Positions 1 to 12,852 of a stretch of DNA of 64,000 nt are shown here, piece after piece; within the stretch, counting starts at the first letter, position 1; each line of letters opens with the position of its first letter. The DNA lies in NCBI GenBank assembly GCA_964017195.1, contig OZ024895.1:14711034-14775033 (forward strand). The letters run 5' to 3'. The position numbers and the translations under genes are program-made. This DNA is from Siderastrea radians. Taxonomy: Eukaryota; Cnidaria; Anthozoa; Scleractinia; Rhizangiidae. The notes under the pieces are model-generated. The model saw only the letters and a list, made by a program, of their open reading frames with translations, searched no databases and was not told where the DNA came from.

Positions 1-180
1 AAGAAGTCTACGATAGTCAGACGAAACGCGTAGGAGAATAAACACGTTTTACAACTACAAGTTCGCAGAGTGCTGCTCACTAGTTTAAATTTAAAACATT
101 GCCTTAAAAAAATTGTTTTAGAAAATTGTTTAAAATATTGTATTTTGTTCTTATTCGCCAAATACGGTTTTCAAACACGA

Positions 181-375
181 AATGATATCGATGAGTAATG
201 AATGAAATCAATGACTAATCAATGCAATCGATGACTAATCGATGACCAAAAATTTTGTGGCCTATCGATTAGTCATCGATTACTCATTGATCATCGGCAA
301 TAATCAATGACTAATCAGCTGATTACCTATCGATTACCTATTGATTACTCATTGATTTCATTGATGTCATTGATG
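181..375. repeat. Inverted short-unit minisatellite
   Basis: Degenerate 10-12 base units such as ATCAATGACTA and CGATTACTC are repeated through this stretch. Units left of about 255 and right of about 262 are reverse complements of each other, so the array is roughly symmetrical about 258. It lies upstream of the splice acceptor of the Ig exon at 498 and is presumably intronic. Confidence 0.7.
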
Positions 376-497
376 TCATCGATTAGTTATGCCTGGAAAA
401 CATTATCGAACTACGCGGAATCAAGCCAAAGGCGGTATCTAGTGATCATCATTGTCATCATCATTGTAAATGTTTTTTGTTTTGTTTTGTTTTCAAG

Positions 498-775
498 ACC
501 CTCCTAAATACGATACCAAGTCTTGCCCCACAAGATACTACTATCAAGCTTTTCGTGTCAGCAAACAGTTCTCCATATGTTGCCCTGTCAGTGGATACCC
601 AACTCCGATTGTGACATGGAAGAAGAATGGAATTCAGCTGCAGAAAGGAATGAAAAACAAGTTGATTATCACTCCTGCGAAAGGCAAAGCCTTTGGAATT
701 TATACTTGCACTGCTTCAGATGGTATACATACAGTTGGCCCATTCATCATTAGTGTTATAAAAAGATCGTGGTGA
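498..775 (+). CDS. Terminal exon of a + strand gene, one Ig domain
   Basis: Last coding exon of a gene that enters from the left edge. A T-rich tract ending in CAAG at 491-497 is a good 3' splice site. The frame opens in phase 1 and runs 92 codons to a TGA at 773-775. The product is a single Ig fold: Cys in 'ICCPVSGYP', core Trp in 'VTWKKNG' and the second Cys in 'GIYTCTASDG', followed by one last strand and the stop. No membrane helix or kinase sequence follows, so this end of the protein is extracellular or secreted. The gene is convergent with the receptor kinase gene whose stop lies 2.3 kb away. Its other exons are outside the window, so its identity is unknown. Confidence 0.8.
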
Positions 776-3103
776 ATATAGTGTAATTTACAGCGATAAA
801 CGCAAAAATGTGTTACGGGTGATGTTCACTTTTTTTAATGATAAAATAATAACCGTCACTTGGACGAGATCTCTTGATTGTTGCACATGGGACCTAGGCT
901 CACGAGCAGAACACTTTAGTTTTAAAATAGAAGGATTTGTATGGAACTTGATCGCTAGTTTAGTCAGGAAGCTAAAAATGACAATTAATAGCGGATTTCG
1001 TGTACATACCAGATCATCTATTGTCCTTGTGCGTCTTGACAGTCTTAAAACCTTTCGACCGCATTTCAGCCGGTCAATGGGGCTCCGCAACCGTCCTTCT
1101 ATTAGCACGCTTAACAAGCGTACTCTTATCACATCTAAATAGAACAACAAAATGTTCGTTGTGTTTCCTGTCTTCTCTTCAGTTTTAAAACAATCCCCTC
1201 TTTGCATCTCTTGAATAACAGTCGTTGCCAATGAACAGAAGACGCAAAAGATGAATTGAATGTTCCAGATGTAACAAGTCGAAATAGAAATTAAACCTCT
1301 TAAATTCACAATAAAGGATTTCCGTCAAATTATTTTCTTCTTAGACAAGTCAGACTTGGCTGCTATTTTAACACCGCCGGTTTTCTTACTTTTCAAGGAC
1401 CTCTGTCTCTAATTTCATCACAAACCTTTCAGTATTCAACCGTAGAAAAAGCCATTTATAACCCACAGCCGACTTTTTAACTGACTTCGAGGTGTTTGGA
1501 TACTTGATGAGACACTCTTTCAAGTGCTTGATATAGCTTCTTATGCTGTTAAAGATCAGGTATCCAAATCACCGTCACGGTAGAGGTTTCCTTTGTCGTC
1601 CTGAGAACCCATGTTCAAACACTCGCACTCGTTTTTGATATATTTTTTCAAATGTTTGTGGGTGTGATCTTACAAAATCAAGGGGGTACACCTCAATTAA
1701 AATCATTCGCTCTCAGTGGTTCCTAGTTCCCCCAAATCCACTCCACTGGACTTGCTGACTTTGAAGCAAACAGAAATATCTGCACACAGTAGCGAAATTA
1801 GCGGTAACGAGAAAGAGATTCGAGACGGTATCCTTCCAGCTCCATAATACTCTATTTATGACCATGTCAAATAAAGTGAAATCTAAAAAAGATTATACAA
1901 GCGACTGCACTGTGGTATACTATAAACTACGGCAGTACATTACGTTTGAATAATAAAGAGCACTGATGTATAAAGTTCCTTTAACGATAATATCGACAAC
2001 AAATATTTGTTCTAGGTTAGATTGTCCATAAGATAATTAAGTGGAACTGTACGATTTAAGTTTAGTTTTACAAAATATCATTTCTTCAAAGTTGTTCGTT
2101 CCTAGTAAAATTTTAAAAAGTAAGGAAAAGGCCTGGCCAAACAGCATCAATATTTCGATTCAACAACATTCAATACACTTTTGTACGACAGGGAACTTAA
2201 GACTTGAGTACGAGTACGAGGTTGACTACGAGTACAAGTTTCCAATTCCAGTTTGCAGGCTTTACATGATCACGTGACATCCCAGTCTTATTCCGGAAGC
2301 TTTCTTCTTTACTGGTAAACAATACGAAGAAGTGTCGTCTCTGGAAACGTGACTTGACATGACGTGACATTCAAAAGTCGTTCTCGCACTTTATCTCCTA
2401 CTCGTAGTCCGATCTAAAGGTCCCTAATGTTGACGTCAATACGACGTTTGGCTTTCTTGTTAAACGACTCTTGTATCAATGATATCGAGCAGTGTTAAAA
2501 AACTCACTCAACACTTTATGACTGAATTTAGCAGTGCTACCTTAAGTCGAAACAACGGTTGTTGAACGGATTGAATTCGTTTGGGCGCGGCGTTTTTCCG
2601 TTTAGGCAAAATTTTTGGTTTTAAGTAGGTAAGTAAGTAAGTAAGGAAGGAAGGAAGGAAGAAACTTTATTTACGTGTCAATCCATGTACCTTGGGAATA
2701 ACCACATACTGGTTGGGGGACACAAAATACCAATATACTAAAATTAAAATAGTAGCAATTTGATAGCACTATAAAAAATGATAGTAATTTAATAAACTAG
2801 TAATAGCTAATCTTAATCTAATAATCTAATGATTGAATAATAATCTCTAAAATGTTGATACAAAAAATGATTAAATTATACAGTTATGATGAGCAGAGGG
2901 AACAGCCTTGCATCCATCGTCCACCAGTGAACTTACAGCACATTTACGAATCTTTTTTTTTAAAGTATTTAAATTGGTAAGTCAAAAACACTGATGGCGC
3001 AAGAAGCCAGCTGAAATGGATGCTGCATTACCACTACGTTCTGACATTGTGGACAGTTTTCACGCGGAAATGTTAACTTTCTCGAGGAGTGGAAATGATT
3101 ATG
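776..3103. other. Intergenic space between convergent genes
   Basis: No supported gene. It should hold the 3' UTRs of the Ig gene (left) and of the kinase gene (right). A + strand AATAAA-like run occurs near 1310 and a - strand AATAAA (TTTATT on +) near 2666. Open frames around 788-1309 overlap on both strands and show no domain. Stretch 2200-2245 has a short GAGTAC-type repeat. Confidence 0.5.
2625..2745. repeat. GTAA/GGAA microsatellite joined to a retroelement-like tail
   Basis: Tandem GTAA then GGAA units (about 2625-2661) are followed by TTTATTTACGTGTC and a short unique stretch ending near GGTTGGGGGACAC. A similar 'TTTATTCACGTGTC' next to an AAT-rich run occurs at 47108, which suggests the 3' end of one retroposon family lying on the - strand. 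Inference only. Confidence 0.45.
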
Positions 3104-3172
3104 CTACTCTGCTGCCAGGTCGTTGATGTTGGCGTACAGGCTGTTGTCATACTTGTTGAGGTTGACATATGT
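3104..3172 (-). CDS. RTK last coding exon: C-terminal tail with three YxN motifs
   Basis: Acceptor TTCTTACAG precedes the exon; it runs 22 codons in phase 0 to a TAG at 3104-3106. It joins in frame to the end of the kinase domain at 4805. The tail contains YVN, YDN and YAN within about 12 residues. By general SH2 knowledge, pTyr-x-Asn is the Grb2 docking consensus, so the tail is probably a Grb2/Ras-MAPK recruiting site. Confidence 0.85.
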   Translation of the reverse strand, partial: TYVNLNKYDNSLYANINDLAAE

Positions 3173-6100
3173 CTGTAAGAAAACCAGTCCGTACGTTAGC
3201 TGGGACTTTTCAAGAGTTTATACTCTATCCATAGCGGGGGTTTCGGTGAATTAACGTTTGGACGTACAAAGGGGGGCGGATGCCACCCCACCCCATCAGG
3301 TTTTCTTGAATTTTACAAGAGGATTCTTATTAAGCACCTTCCCTTTCCAGTAGCTGTACGCATATCCCTTAGACACATTTTGACATAAGTTTGCTGAGAC
3401 GCGGTTGCTTTGGTTACGAGATATGACGTCATAAGTAGCACGAGGTCAAGCCATTTCTGGATGAAAATGTGTTTTTCACCCTTTTTAGGTGAAAAAAGCA
3501 CAACTGTTCACAAAAAGCAAATGTTCAATAATGTCATATTTGATATGTCTAGCATCAAAAATTTTCACATTCGGCTGTCTTCTGTAACTTCTAATTTTGG
3601 ATTGAGTCCAGAAAGGTGACCAAATTGGCCGCCATCTTGGATGACGTCACAGGCCTCCAGCAGCGCCTACCCAAATATATACCTCATCTTCTAGAGCACA
3701 TCAAAGGCTTTCTCTCAAAGGCAAAATTTTGAAACACAGCAAAAACTCAGGGAAGTGGTTCCACCCCCCTACTTCCCCACAGCTTGTGCCTCGGTAGGGG
3801 TGTGATGTGACTTTGCCTGTACGTCCGGGGGATAAAAGGATTCAGCTAGCATGAACAGTCTGCTTGCATATCGGCATCTTGTGCCCATTATGGCGTAAAT
3901 ATAATGAAAGCACGGTTTCCTTTTACCATAAGGTCCGAAAACCATGTTGTATGATCCAATTAAGGTGATTCCATTGAATTGCATTACGCATCCTTTCTGC
4001 GCATCATTTCTGGCTTGTTTATAATTAGCGCGCGCACCTTCGGACCTTGATAGGTTTTCTATGAAAGCTGAGCTTTTCAGAGAAATAAATGGTCATTTTC
4101 TCCTAAACAAGCTTGGTGACCCCCATTTTTTCAAACAAATTCCAATGGCACACGGTCTAGTACAATATATCGCAATTTTGAGAAAAGTTAAAAATTCTGC
4201 TTTGAGATATTTTTATTTAAATGCCGAAAAGAACACGTCTTTAAGTGCAGCGGAGTATGTACGCACGCGGCAAATTCTGTAATTTTTTTCGTATCTTTAA
4301 TTCCTGTTCAACTAAAATAGTATACAATGTAAGATAAATGTCTATTTTGTTGAACTGCTCCAATATTTCAATACAAGCTATGACTTTTTAAAGCAATCAT
4401 AGTTCTCATTTCTGATTACTAGGGTTTCTCAGGAAAACCTTGCAGGTCGTACAGTTGCTATTAATGACTATCCATTTTGTGAAAAAACAGAACGGTGACC
4501 CCTATTTCTTATTGCATTTTTGAAATGCTCTAAACATAATTACCAGCTGAACCAAGTTTTAGAAAATTTTAAATATTCCTTCTATTTCGATGAAATCACC
4601 TTAAGTGAAACAAAACTGCATGAGAATTAAATTCATGTATTATTGATTTTAAAAAAATGTTCTTTAAAATAGTTACGCAGAATCAAAAGTGCCTTGTCTT
4701 ACTTTTAAATTTTATATGTATCAAGAGATTGAGTCATGTGCTACTCCGCACCGCTTGGCCATAAATAAAACATATATAATCTTCCTTCAAACTGACCCTC
4801 TTACCTTGTGGTTCCTTTCCATATCTTTCATAATCTTCCTCAGTTTGTCAAACGTTGGTCGATCATTTGGGTTTTCTTCCCAACATTTCATCATAATCTG
4901 AAATCTAATCCAGGTAAAAGAAAAGGAAAAGAAAAGAAGAGAAATTGTCGTCATTAGTATCAACTCAAATATATCCGATTATGATGCCACTTTTTGAAGT
5001 AAGGCTAGTTAAAAAACGAGGTAGCTAAATATTTACTTTCTTTCTTGTTGATAGTCCATCCGAAACTTCCAACGCCTTTGGCGATGCACTCCATTACAAT
5101 CAAATGCAAGTCTAGTCAGTTTTTTAGATTAGAGTTTTGTAAGTACTCTTATGCCTTTTTACACGACACTGAGTAAAAAAGGACTTGGATTTTGAGCTGT
5201 TAACCGAATTAACAATTTTTCATCTGTCACTCCAGCTGACACTGACAAATGTTTGCATTTAGAATTGGTGTAAATCGACTTGTCTATAAAGTACTTTTAA
5301 CTGGAAACAAACAAAGAAACAAACATAACATTACTCACAGTCTTTCATCAACGTGTCTTGGTTTTGGCATTCTGTACCCCTCTTGAAGTTTCTCGGCGAT
5401 TTTTCGAGCATTTATATCCGGATATGGAGATCCACCTAGGTGACATGAAGTTCAGCTTTTATTATGCAGGTATTTAGACAATTTAGTGTGTGTAAAACTG
5501 GATTGACCATAGCTCACCATCTCTCGTAAAACATTTACGTTTGTGTCGACTAGTGCCAGCAAGTTTCCAGACACTGTGAAGATACTCCAAAATAAATCAC
5601 GTTTACTAAAGCACCTCGGAAATAAGACATCGAAGACACAACACTAAGTTGACACTTACCTACAGTTAGAATCTCGTATAGCAGGATGCCATAACTCCAG
5701 CTACAAACAAATGGGATAAGTAGTATGATTGGGTCAATTAATAAGAGTAATTAAACGGACGTAGCCCTCTATATTAGCCCTCTCTGTTGCAGTGACCCGT
5801 TAGTTACCAAATAATGCCGTAATATACATATAGATATCCTAGCGTAATAGCGGCGACTTAAAAAATAGCACAGTAAGTACCAAAGAGCTGGTAAATAAGT
5901 AACGTAGGGCTTATCTGCGAGAACGTCATTTTCGTTCTTGTAGCATACCTGACGTTGCGGTCCGAATCCAGACCAGAACGCCAGAAAGGCTAGAAAGGTT
6001 GACAATATTAATGCTTGTGACTTTAAACTCGCGTTGCCTGAGACTCTCGTACGTTTTCTCCTGTTTGAACGATCAGTACAACGCGAGTTTCAAGTCACAA

Positions 6101-6985
6101 GTAGTAATATTGTCAACCGTTCTAGCCTTTCTCAAATCTCAACTTTTGATCCAGTTCGTAACAAAATTTAATACTATGAGCGTCCGGTTGTATAAATCAC
6201 CCGTAGAATAAGTAAAAGCTTTATGCAAACAGTCTTGGATTGCTAGAGCAGTAGGTCAGTGTCTCTTAAACTCGTACTTTCGTCTTTATCGAGACACTCA
6301 ACAACAAAAAATCCTCTGGTATACAGGGACGGTTTCATTAAACCTTCAGTTGAGTAAAGCAGTTGTTTTATGCAAGGCACAAAGATCCCAATAATTTTTT
6401 TTCCAGGAATAATCTTCGTTCACTTCGTCTCAAGAGACAAAAAGGACGAAGGTAATGAAAATGTTTCAAAAGTTTCCAAGAACTGATACGTAGATGACTT
6501 CTTCAAGGTGTAAGAGTATAATAAATTGTAGTACCCAGAGAGTAATTATATTTCTTTGATCACAAAAAAAGGTACTTACACGTCACTTTGTGTTGTGTAT
6601 GTTCCATACATCAAAGCCTCATAAGCAGTCCATTTAACAGGCAGGCGACCCTTTGAATACAAACAGCAATTAGGAGTGGCAAAACGACCAAACGGAGAAA
6701 ATCGTATTGTCAAGTTTAGGTAATAGAAATCAAGTTGTATTTACTACGGTCGGTTCGAGACATCCATTTTGTCACGATCCTTCCCATTCTTATACGGCTG
6801 TTTTATATTATTTGATAAATTAACTTATCAATATTAATTTAAATACTATAAATTAACTTATTTGATAAATTAACTTATTAATAAAGTAAGTTATTGATTA
6901 ATTGATTAGGTAGATAATACGTTTATGGATTCAAGAAAAAATTTAAAAGATTTCATCCATGGTCGTTGAAAGTACGGATTATTAC

Positions 6986-7028
<43 letters not shown>

Positions 7029-10000
7029 TCAATTATCATTATCATTATCATTATCGTTATTATTATCATTATCTTTATTTATTTATTTATTTATCTATTT
7101 ATTTATTTTATTTATTTATTAATTCACTGATAGTGAATGTACCGCTGTATAGCGAATTATTTCCTCTCCCATAATTCAATATAATGCCATTTTCATCACT
7201 CACCCGACTTTTTCTGGAGTAAATATCATCCTGATGCACATTTCTAGCCATCCCAAAATCTGTGACCTTACACTTCTCTCCTTTACCAACAAGAACATTT
7301 CTTGCCGCCAGATCACGATGTATAATCTAGAAAAAAAATTATCTCACGTTTCATTTTTCAAAACGTTTTAGATAATCTTTTGGAGCCGCATGGGGTGGAG
7401 GTAAGGGGAGAGGGTGGGTTTTGTGGTTGAGCTAACCTTTTTTGAAGACAAATAACACATGCCATCAGCAATTTGCCAAGCGAACCCCATCAACTGCTCT
7501 GCAGTCAGGTTGGTCTGCGGCTTCACATCCGGGTCCTTATAGTATGTGTCGTGCAACCCTCGACTCTTCCTCAAGTAGCCCAGCAGATCACCAAATGGTA
7601 CGTACTCAATAAGGACCAGAAGAGAGTCTATGGCCAATGAAACAAGATATTGGTCGATGAGTAAGAGAGCATATTACTTACAAATGAGTATGACTTATTT
7701 AGTATGCGAGGTTATGGTGCTTTTCATGACCCAAACGAATGAAGCACACGAAAAGTTCGACCTTTCTTTCAGCTTTGTCGACACTTGGATCGGTTTGTGC
7801 GTTCTTCCCGAATAGGGGAGTGGTTAATAACGGCTGAAATTCCACTCAGGGTCAAACGTTGTACTTTCAAAATGACTACTCTTCAGCCTCGATCTGAATA
7901 ATCTTTGGCGTTGAACTCGTACAGCCAGTACCTTTTCTTCACTTCGCGCCAGTTTGAAGTTGTCTTCCATTGCTTTTTGACCAGCACGATTGGTTTTGCT
8001 ATTTATTTCGTTGTAATTAAGGTTGACGGAATTCAGTTCAAATTAAATCTACAGGCTAATTTGATTAATGTGGTTCGTCCAGAGCTGTGATTTAGTTCGG
8101 GTTATGATACTTACGGCGTTTGACCCGGGCCTAAACTGTATAGACATTATCTGATATTCTTCAGCGATGTGCGCAAATCACGTTACTCTACCACGATGTT
8201 TAGCATATTATCCGAAAATTAACATGACCGTCAAACAAACTTTCCAAAATGGTCGGGGCTAGAGCGCTAGGAAAATGAAAGTAAAGCTGCATGGCTGGTG
8301 AAAATATGCAATTCTCTTTGCTCACTGTGAGACACCCAAGCGCTTCAAGTCGATCTCCTTTGACCCTGCAGCTGTCTCGTATTGTCTGTTACAACAATGC
8401 GTTCGAACACTTCGAACTTTACATGGCTGTATCACGTGTCCATACAAGCATCGTAGATGATATTAAAAAAAACAGTCTGCATTACCGCCCTCTGTGACGC
8501 ATCCCATCAGCTTGATCACGTGAGGATGTGGTTTCAGTTTTTTCATCAACTCAAGTTCTGACAGCAGATCCTTTCTATCCGAGGCCGGGGCGTTCGCTGC
8601 AGATAAAACGTTTAAGTAAGTAATATACTCTAACGCCGAGTAAAGGAGTTTAACGGAGTTTAACGGAGTTTAATTCCACACCGGTTCGGTGTTAATGTGC
8701 TTCTTTAATCTACACTGTATACAGCTGAAGTACGTAATACTTGTAATACACTTTTGTATGTTTCCTTATTTAGTTGAGCGATCGTGTCTAATGAGCGATT
8801 TTTTTAATACCTTGGAAGCACATTTTTGCGCGAGCTCAAATTTGAAAATTTTTAAAACCAAAGTGAACTAAAGCGGCAATAAAAAAGATAGTCCATACGT
8901 GGTTAGACGAAAATTCCTAAAAATTTTATAATTCCTTTTCTTTTTAACCTGACTTTTCTTCTGTTCATGATGACTAAATGTTACACTGATAACAATGGTA
9001 AACAATCTTGAGCGTGAAAGCACGTAATGCGAGCATATAAAGAATATAGAAGGGCACAAATTAGAATCCTACCTTTCAGCATCTTCACCGCCACTGTGAT
9101 ACCTTCCTTGCTCCCTCGCAAATTTCGCACCGTTGCCTGGACAACTTGAGAGAAGGCTCCTTTACCGATGACTTTGATAATGTTGACATGTTCCCGACTG
9201 ATTTCCCAGCTTCTAGTTGAGGGATGAAGTGGCATGTAGTCTCCCCCTGCTGGGGTTGCATAGGTTGGAGCGTCATCCGAATGAGCCACTCTTAAGGGCT
9301 GCGTTGAGTCCTCCACATGGATGGCTATGGGATTCTAGAGAAAAATGTCAATGTTGAAAAAACTTATACCTCAAACAGGCCACGAGAAACTTTGGTGTAT
9401 TTACGTGGTTTTCGAAGGAAAGGGTTGTACAGAGGACAATAATGCACGAGCTTCTGTTTGGGCTAAAATAAAGTGACTATAACAATGGTAATGGGACTGA
9501 GCCGCATAGATACCATTATTTCCGTACATAAAACGACATTTTGTGGTGCTATGGCAGTTTAGTAGACATTCCCTGTAGTCTATTACAGGTACGTCTATCT
9601 CAATGGCTCAATCATATACGACTATTCACAGACAATTCACGAACATGTAGCCACAAAGTAAAAGCTTCCAGAGTCCAAAGATCCTAAGAAAAAATACTAA
9701 CTGGTGACTACAATGCAAAAACAAGGTGGTGTGCTCAAATGGTAATAGCTACGTCCTTTTCAGTGCAGGTAGGTCTTAAGTGAACGAGTATAAGCCGAAG
9801 GGTCCATGATTTATTTGTGTCCAAAGACTTAGCTACTCATCATCTACTTACCATAGCCACCAGATCCCCGCATCTTGGGCATTTGTTTCTTCTAAAACGC
9901 AAGAATAATAATATCTACGTTGTCCAGTTTTTAATCATATCGTTATCATTTTAAGCTTAGGACTTACCATGAGAAATTGCTATTAAAACAGAAAAAAAAA

Positions 10001-12812
10001 CAAACAAACAAACAAACAAGCATAAAACACTTCAGGACTTGAGGATTTTCGGATTTTGTATTTTTATCTTCGAACTGTGTTTCTAGGAACAAAACCTCAA
10101 GGTGTTACTGGAAGAAAGTGTTTTATTACATTATTTTGCCACAGAAGAGCAACACGCTTTAATAATCCATTGCATTATTTTCAAAGAGTAAACAAATGAA
10201 AGAATTGCTAACTCTCCACAACTTTAAAATATTCGTTTTAGTATTTAAGCTAGCATTTTTAAAACATTTATAGCATGATGCCTAATTGTGGTCTAAAATG
10301 TTCCTTGTGTTTAGTGTAAATGTTCGTTTTGACCTCCTTTACCAATTATTTAACAAGAAATTTACATACCTGTTTGTTTTAGGGTTCCCTGCAATAATAT
10401 GAACACGCTGGCATTAGTAATTGAACAATGTGCAACTAGTAATAATTCATCAAAAACACATTCGTTTTTTTTTTCTGCAAGAAATTGTTGATTCAAAACA
10501 GCAGGTCTCACTTACCAAGACACTTCCGCGTTCTTCGAAGCAGGACAAGTAGAATAAGTATAACTATGACAAGTAAAATGATGGCAGTGATGTAGGCAGC
10601 ATGAAGAACTGTCTTCTGCTCGTCACACGAATGGCCTAGAATGCACATATACAATATATAGTTTTAAAGATAAGCTGTGTCAATATACTCGTGTTGTATT
10701 TTTCACTTAGGTGAGTAATAGATATGGCACGTGATGCAGAATACCGACAATAGTCTTAGAACAAGTACTCTACCTACCCTAGGGAATCAACCAAGCAGCC
10801 CCTCACCCTCCTCCTTACAGTATTGAGCCGTTTTCAAAAATGCTTCTTACATGTCAACATTAAGCCGGATTGATTTGGTGGAGAAAAGGAGTTGGAGGGG
10901 AGCTCACCGGGATTCACATTCAGAAAAAGTGGACTGTCCTTAATTTTAAGCGGGGCCTTATTGCAAGTTTTGATTTTTATTTTGAGAGAAAACCTCGAGA
11001 GAAGCTTCCAGGAAGTGCAAGTGGTTATTTTAAAATTTATTTAATATTTATTTGCTGCATCTTTGCCAGTTGATCTTGTTGACTAATGGTGTACATTCTA
11101 TACTTAAGGAAATCCTGAATAGATAGCTACCCTTTCGAATAATTTAAGTGTAAAAATTGAAGTATCAACTGTATTGACGTTCATTTTTTACCTGATTGAG
11201 TATCCAGAGGCTTTGCGGAAGCTTGGAAAATAAATATATTGATGTATTAGAAATTAAATAACCTATGATATACCATGGTAAATAGTTTGAACTCAGCCGA
11301 AAACCAGACTTTGGCGTTGTGAAGTTATAGAATCCATGCTTTGGTTTCAGATGTTCCTTATATGAGATATAAAGTCGCTGTCATAACAGATTTCGGGATA
11401 GTGTTCCTGTAAATTTGCAATTGAAAAGTATGCGTTGTAGTTTTTCTTGCCAAAAAACGTATCTGGACACTTCGCTCCGTCCGCTGGGCTATCAGGCGAG
11501 TCGTACACTATATGTCACCTTCAGTAACCTTGACCCTACCTTTTAACACTTTAACCTTCTGAATGTTGGCTGTCTTTGAGCTCTCGCCATATTTGTTTGT
11601 AGCAGTCACCACAAATTCATGCTCCTTTCCTTCATCTTCTTTAAGATAATAGTCAAGTTTGGAGGTGTCGGATATGTCCACAAGCTTCCTCCACTCCTTA
11701 TCATTCACGAATCTTTGATAGACAGAATACTGTATAATGGATGCTCCATTGGTTTCTGGTTTTGTCCATTTCAATGTAATAAAACCATCCTCTTCCTCAG
11801 CTGTAAATTGAACGGCTGCCGGAACGCCTACGCAGATATCGAAATGTATCTTATCTATCTATTTAATCTGTAAAGAGATGACCTAAAAGTCCACCCTAAC
11901 ATAATGTATTAAAAGAATCAAAATGTTCTCATATTCCTAAAGTAACATACCCTTTAAAGTAGCAAAACTCGAAATATATAACTATAAACAAGATGCCAGC
12001 TAATTAAACCCGAGAGTAGTAGCTTCCGCAGTACGTAGTAACCTTCAGAAAATACACAAACGTGCTCGCTCGAATAATCACCTGCTCGAGTTACGATACG
12101 CCCTCTGTTGGTATACATGGGACACTCTAGAGGAAAGGATGCTACATTTTGAGTTTACTCATATGTACCAGGGGCGTAGCCAGGATTTTTTCAGAGGTAT
12201 GCACATTTTTCCAAATTCAGTAGGGAGAAATTAACCCCCCCCCCCCTCCAGACCACTTCCACGGATCCTAGTACGCGCATCATATACTTGTGTCGTTCCA
12301 AGTAGTGCACACGTACCTGTAATAAGATAGCCCTGCCCATGTTTCATTAAGTTTCACCCTTCTTGCAAATGTTTTAGGCGATTAGTGCGCTACGTTCGTA
12401 AGAACCGAATAACGAGCTTCTGAAACTATGTAAAATGACCTATGGGGTGTTGCATTAGTTGCAATGTTTATAAGCACAGGGATAATCTTCGACCCTTCTT
12501 CCCAGCAAACTCTGTGATAACTTGGTCTGCGTCGACTTCCTGGTGTTTATGTAAATGAAGGACCGCTAATGAAGACAATCTCTCATCAGACATTGTGCTC
12601 CGAAGTGGCACTTTGAGCCTCTTCACGCCACTGAAGCTACGCTCTGCGACGCAAGTTGACACAGGATATGTCAGAGGCGTCTTCACGGCTACATAAATTC
12701 CTGTGTACAGTTCTGCATTGTCTCTGTTTTTGCCAATGGCGATGTAATAATCTGAGAAAGTTTTTCTGGTCATGGTCCATACACTTTGCTAAGACTAATA
12801 ATAATAATATTA

Positions 12813-12852
<40 letters not shown>

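Noticed and set aside
788..1309. 173-codon - strand frame in the intergenic region
   Set aside because: No domain, overlaps another open frame on +, no splice or start context supporting it.
6959..7174. Tyr-rich open frame on +
   Set aside because: It is the translation of a TTA/TTATCA microsatellite, not a gene.
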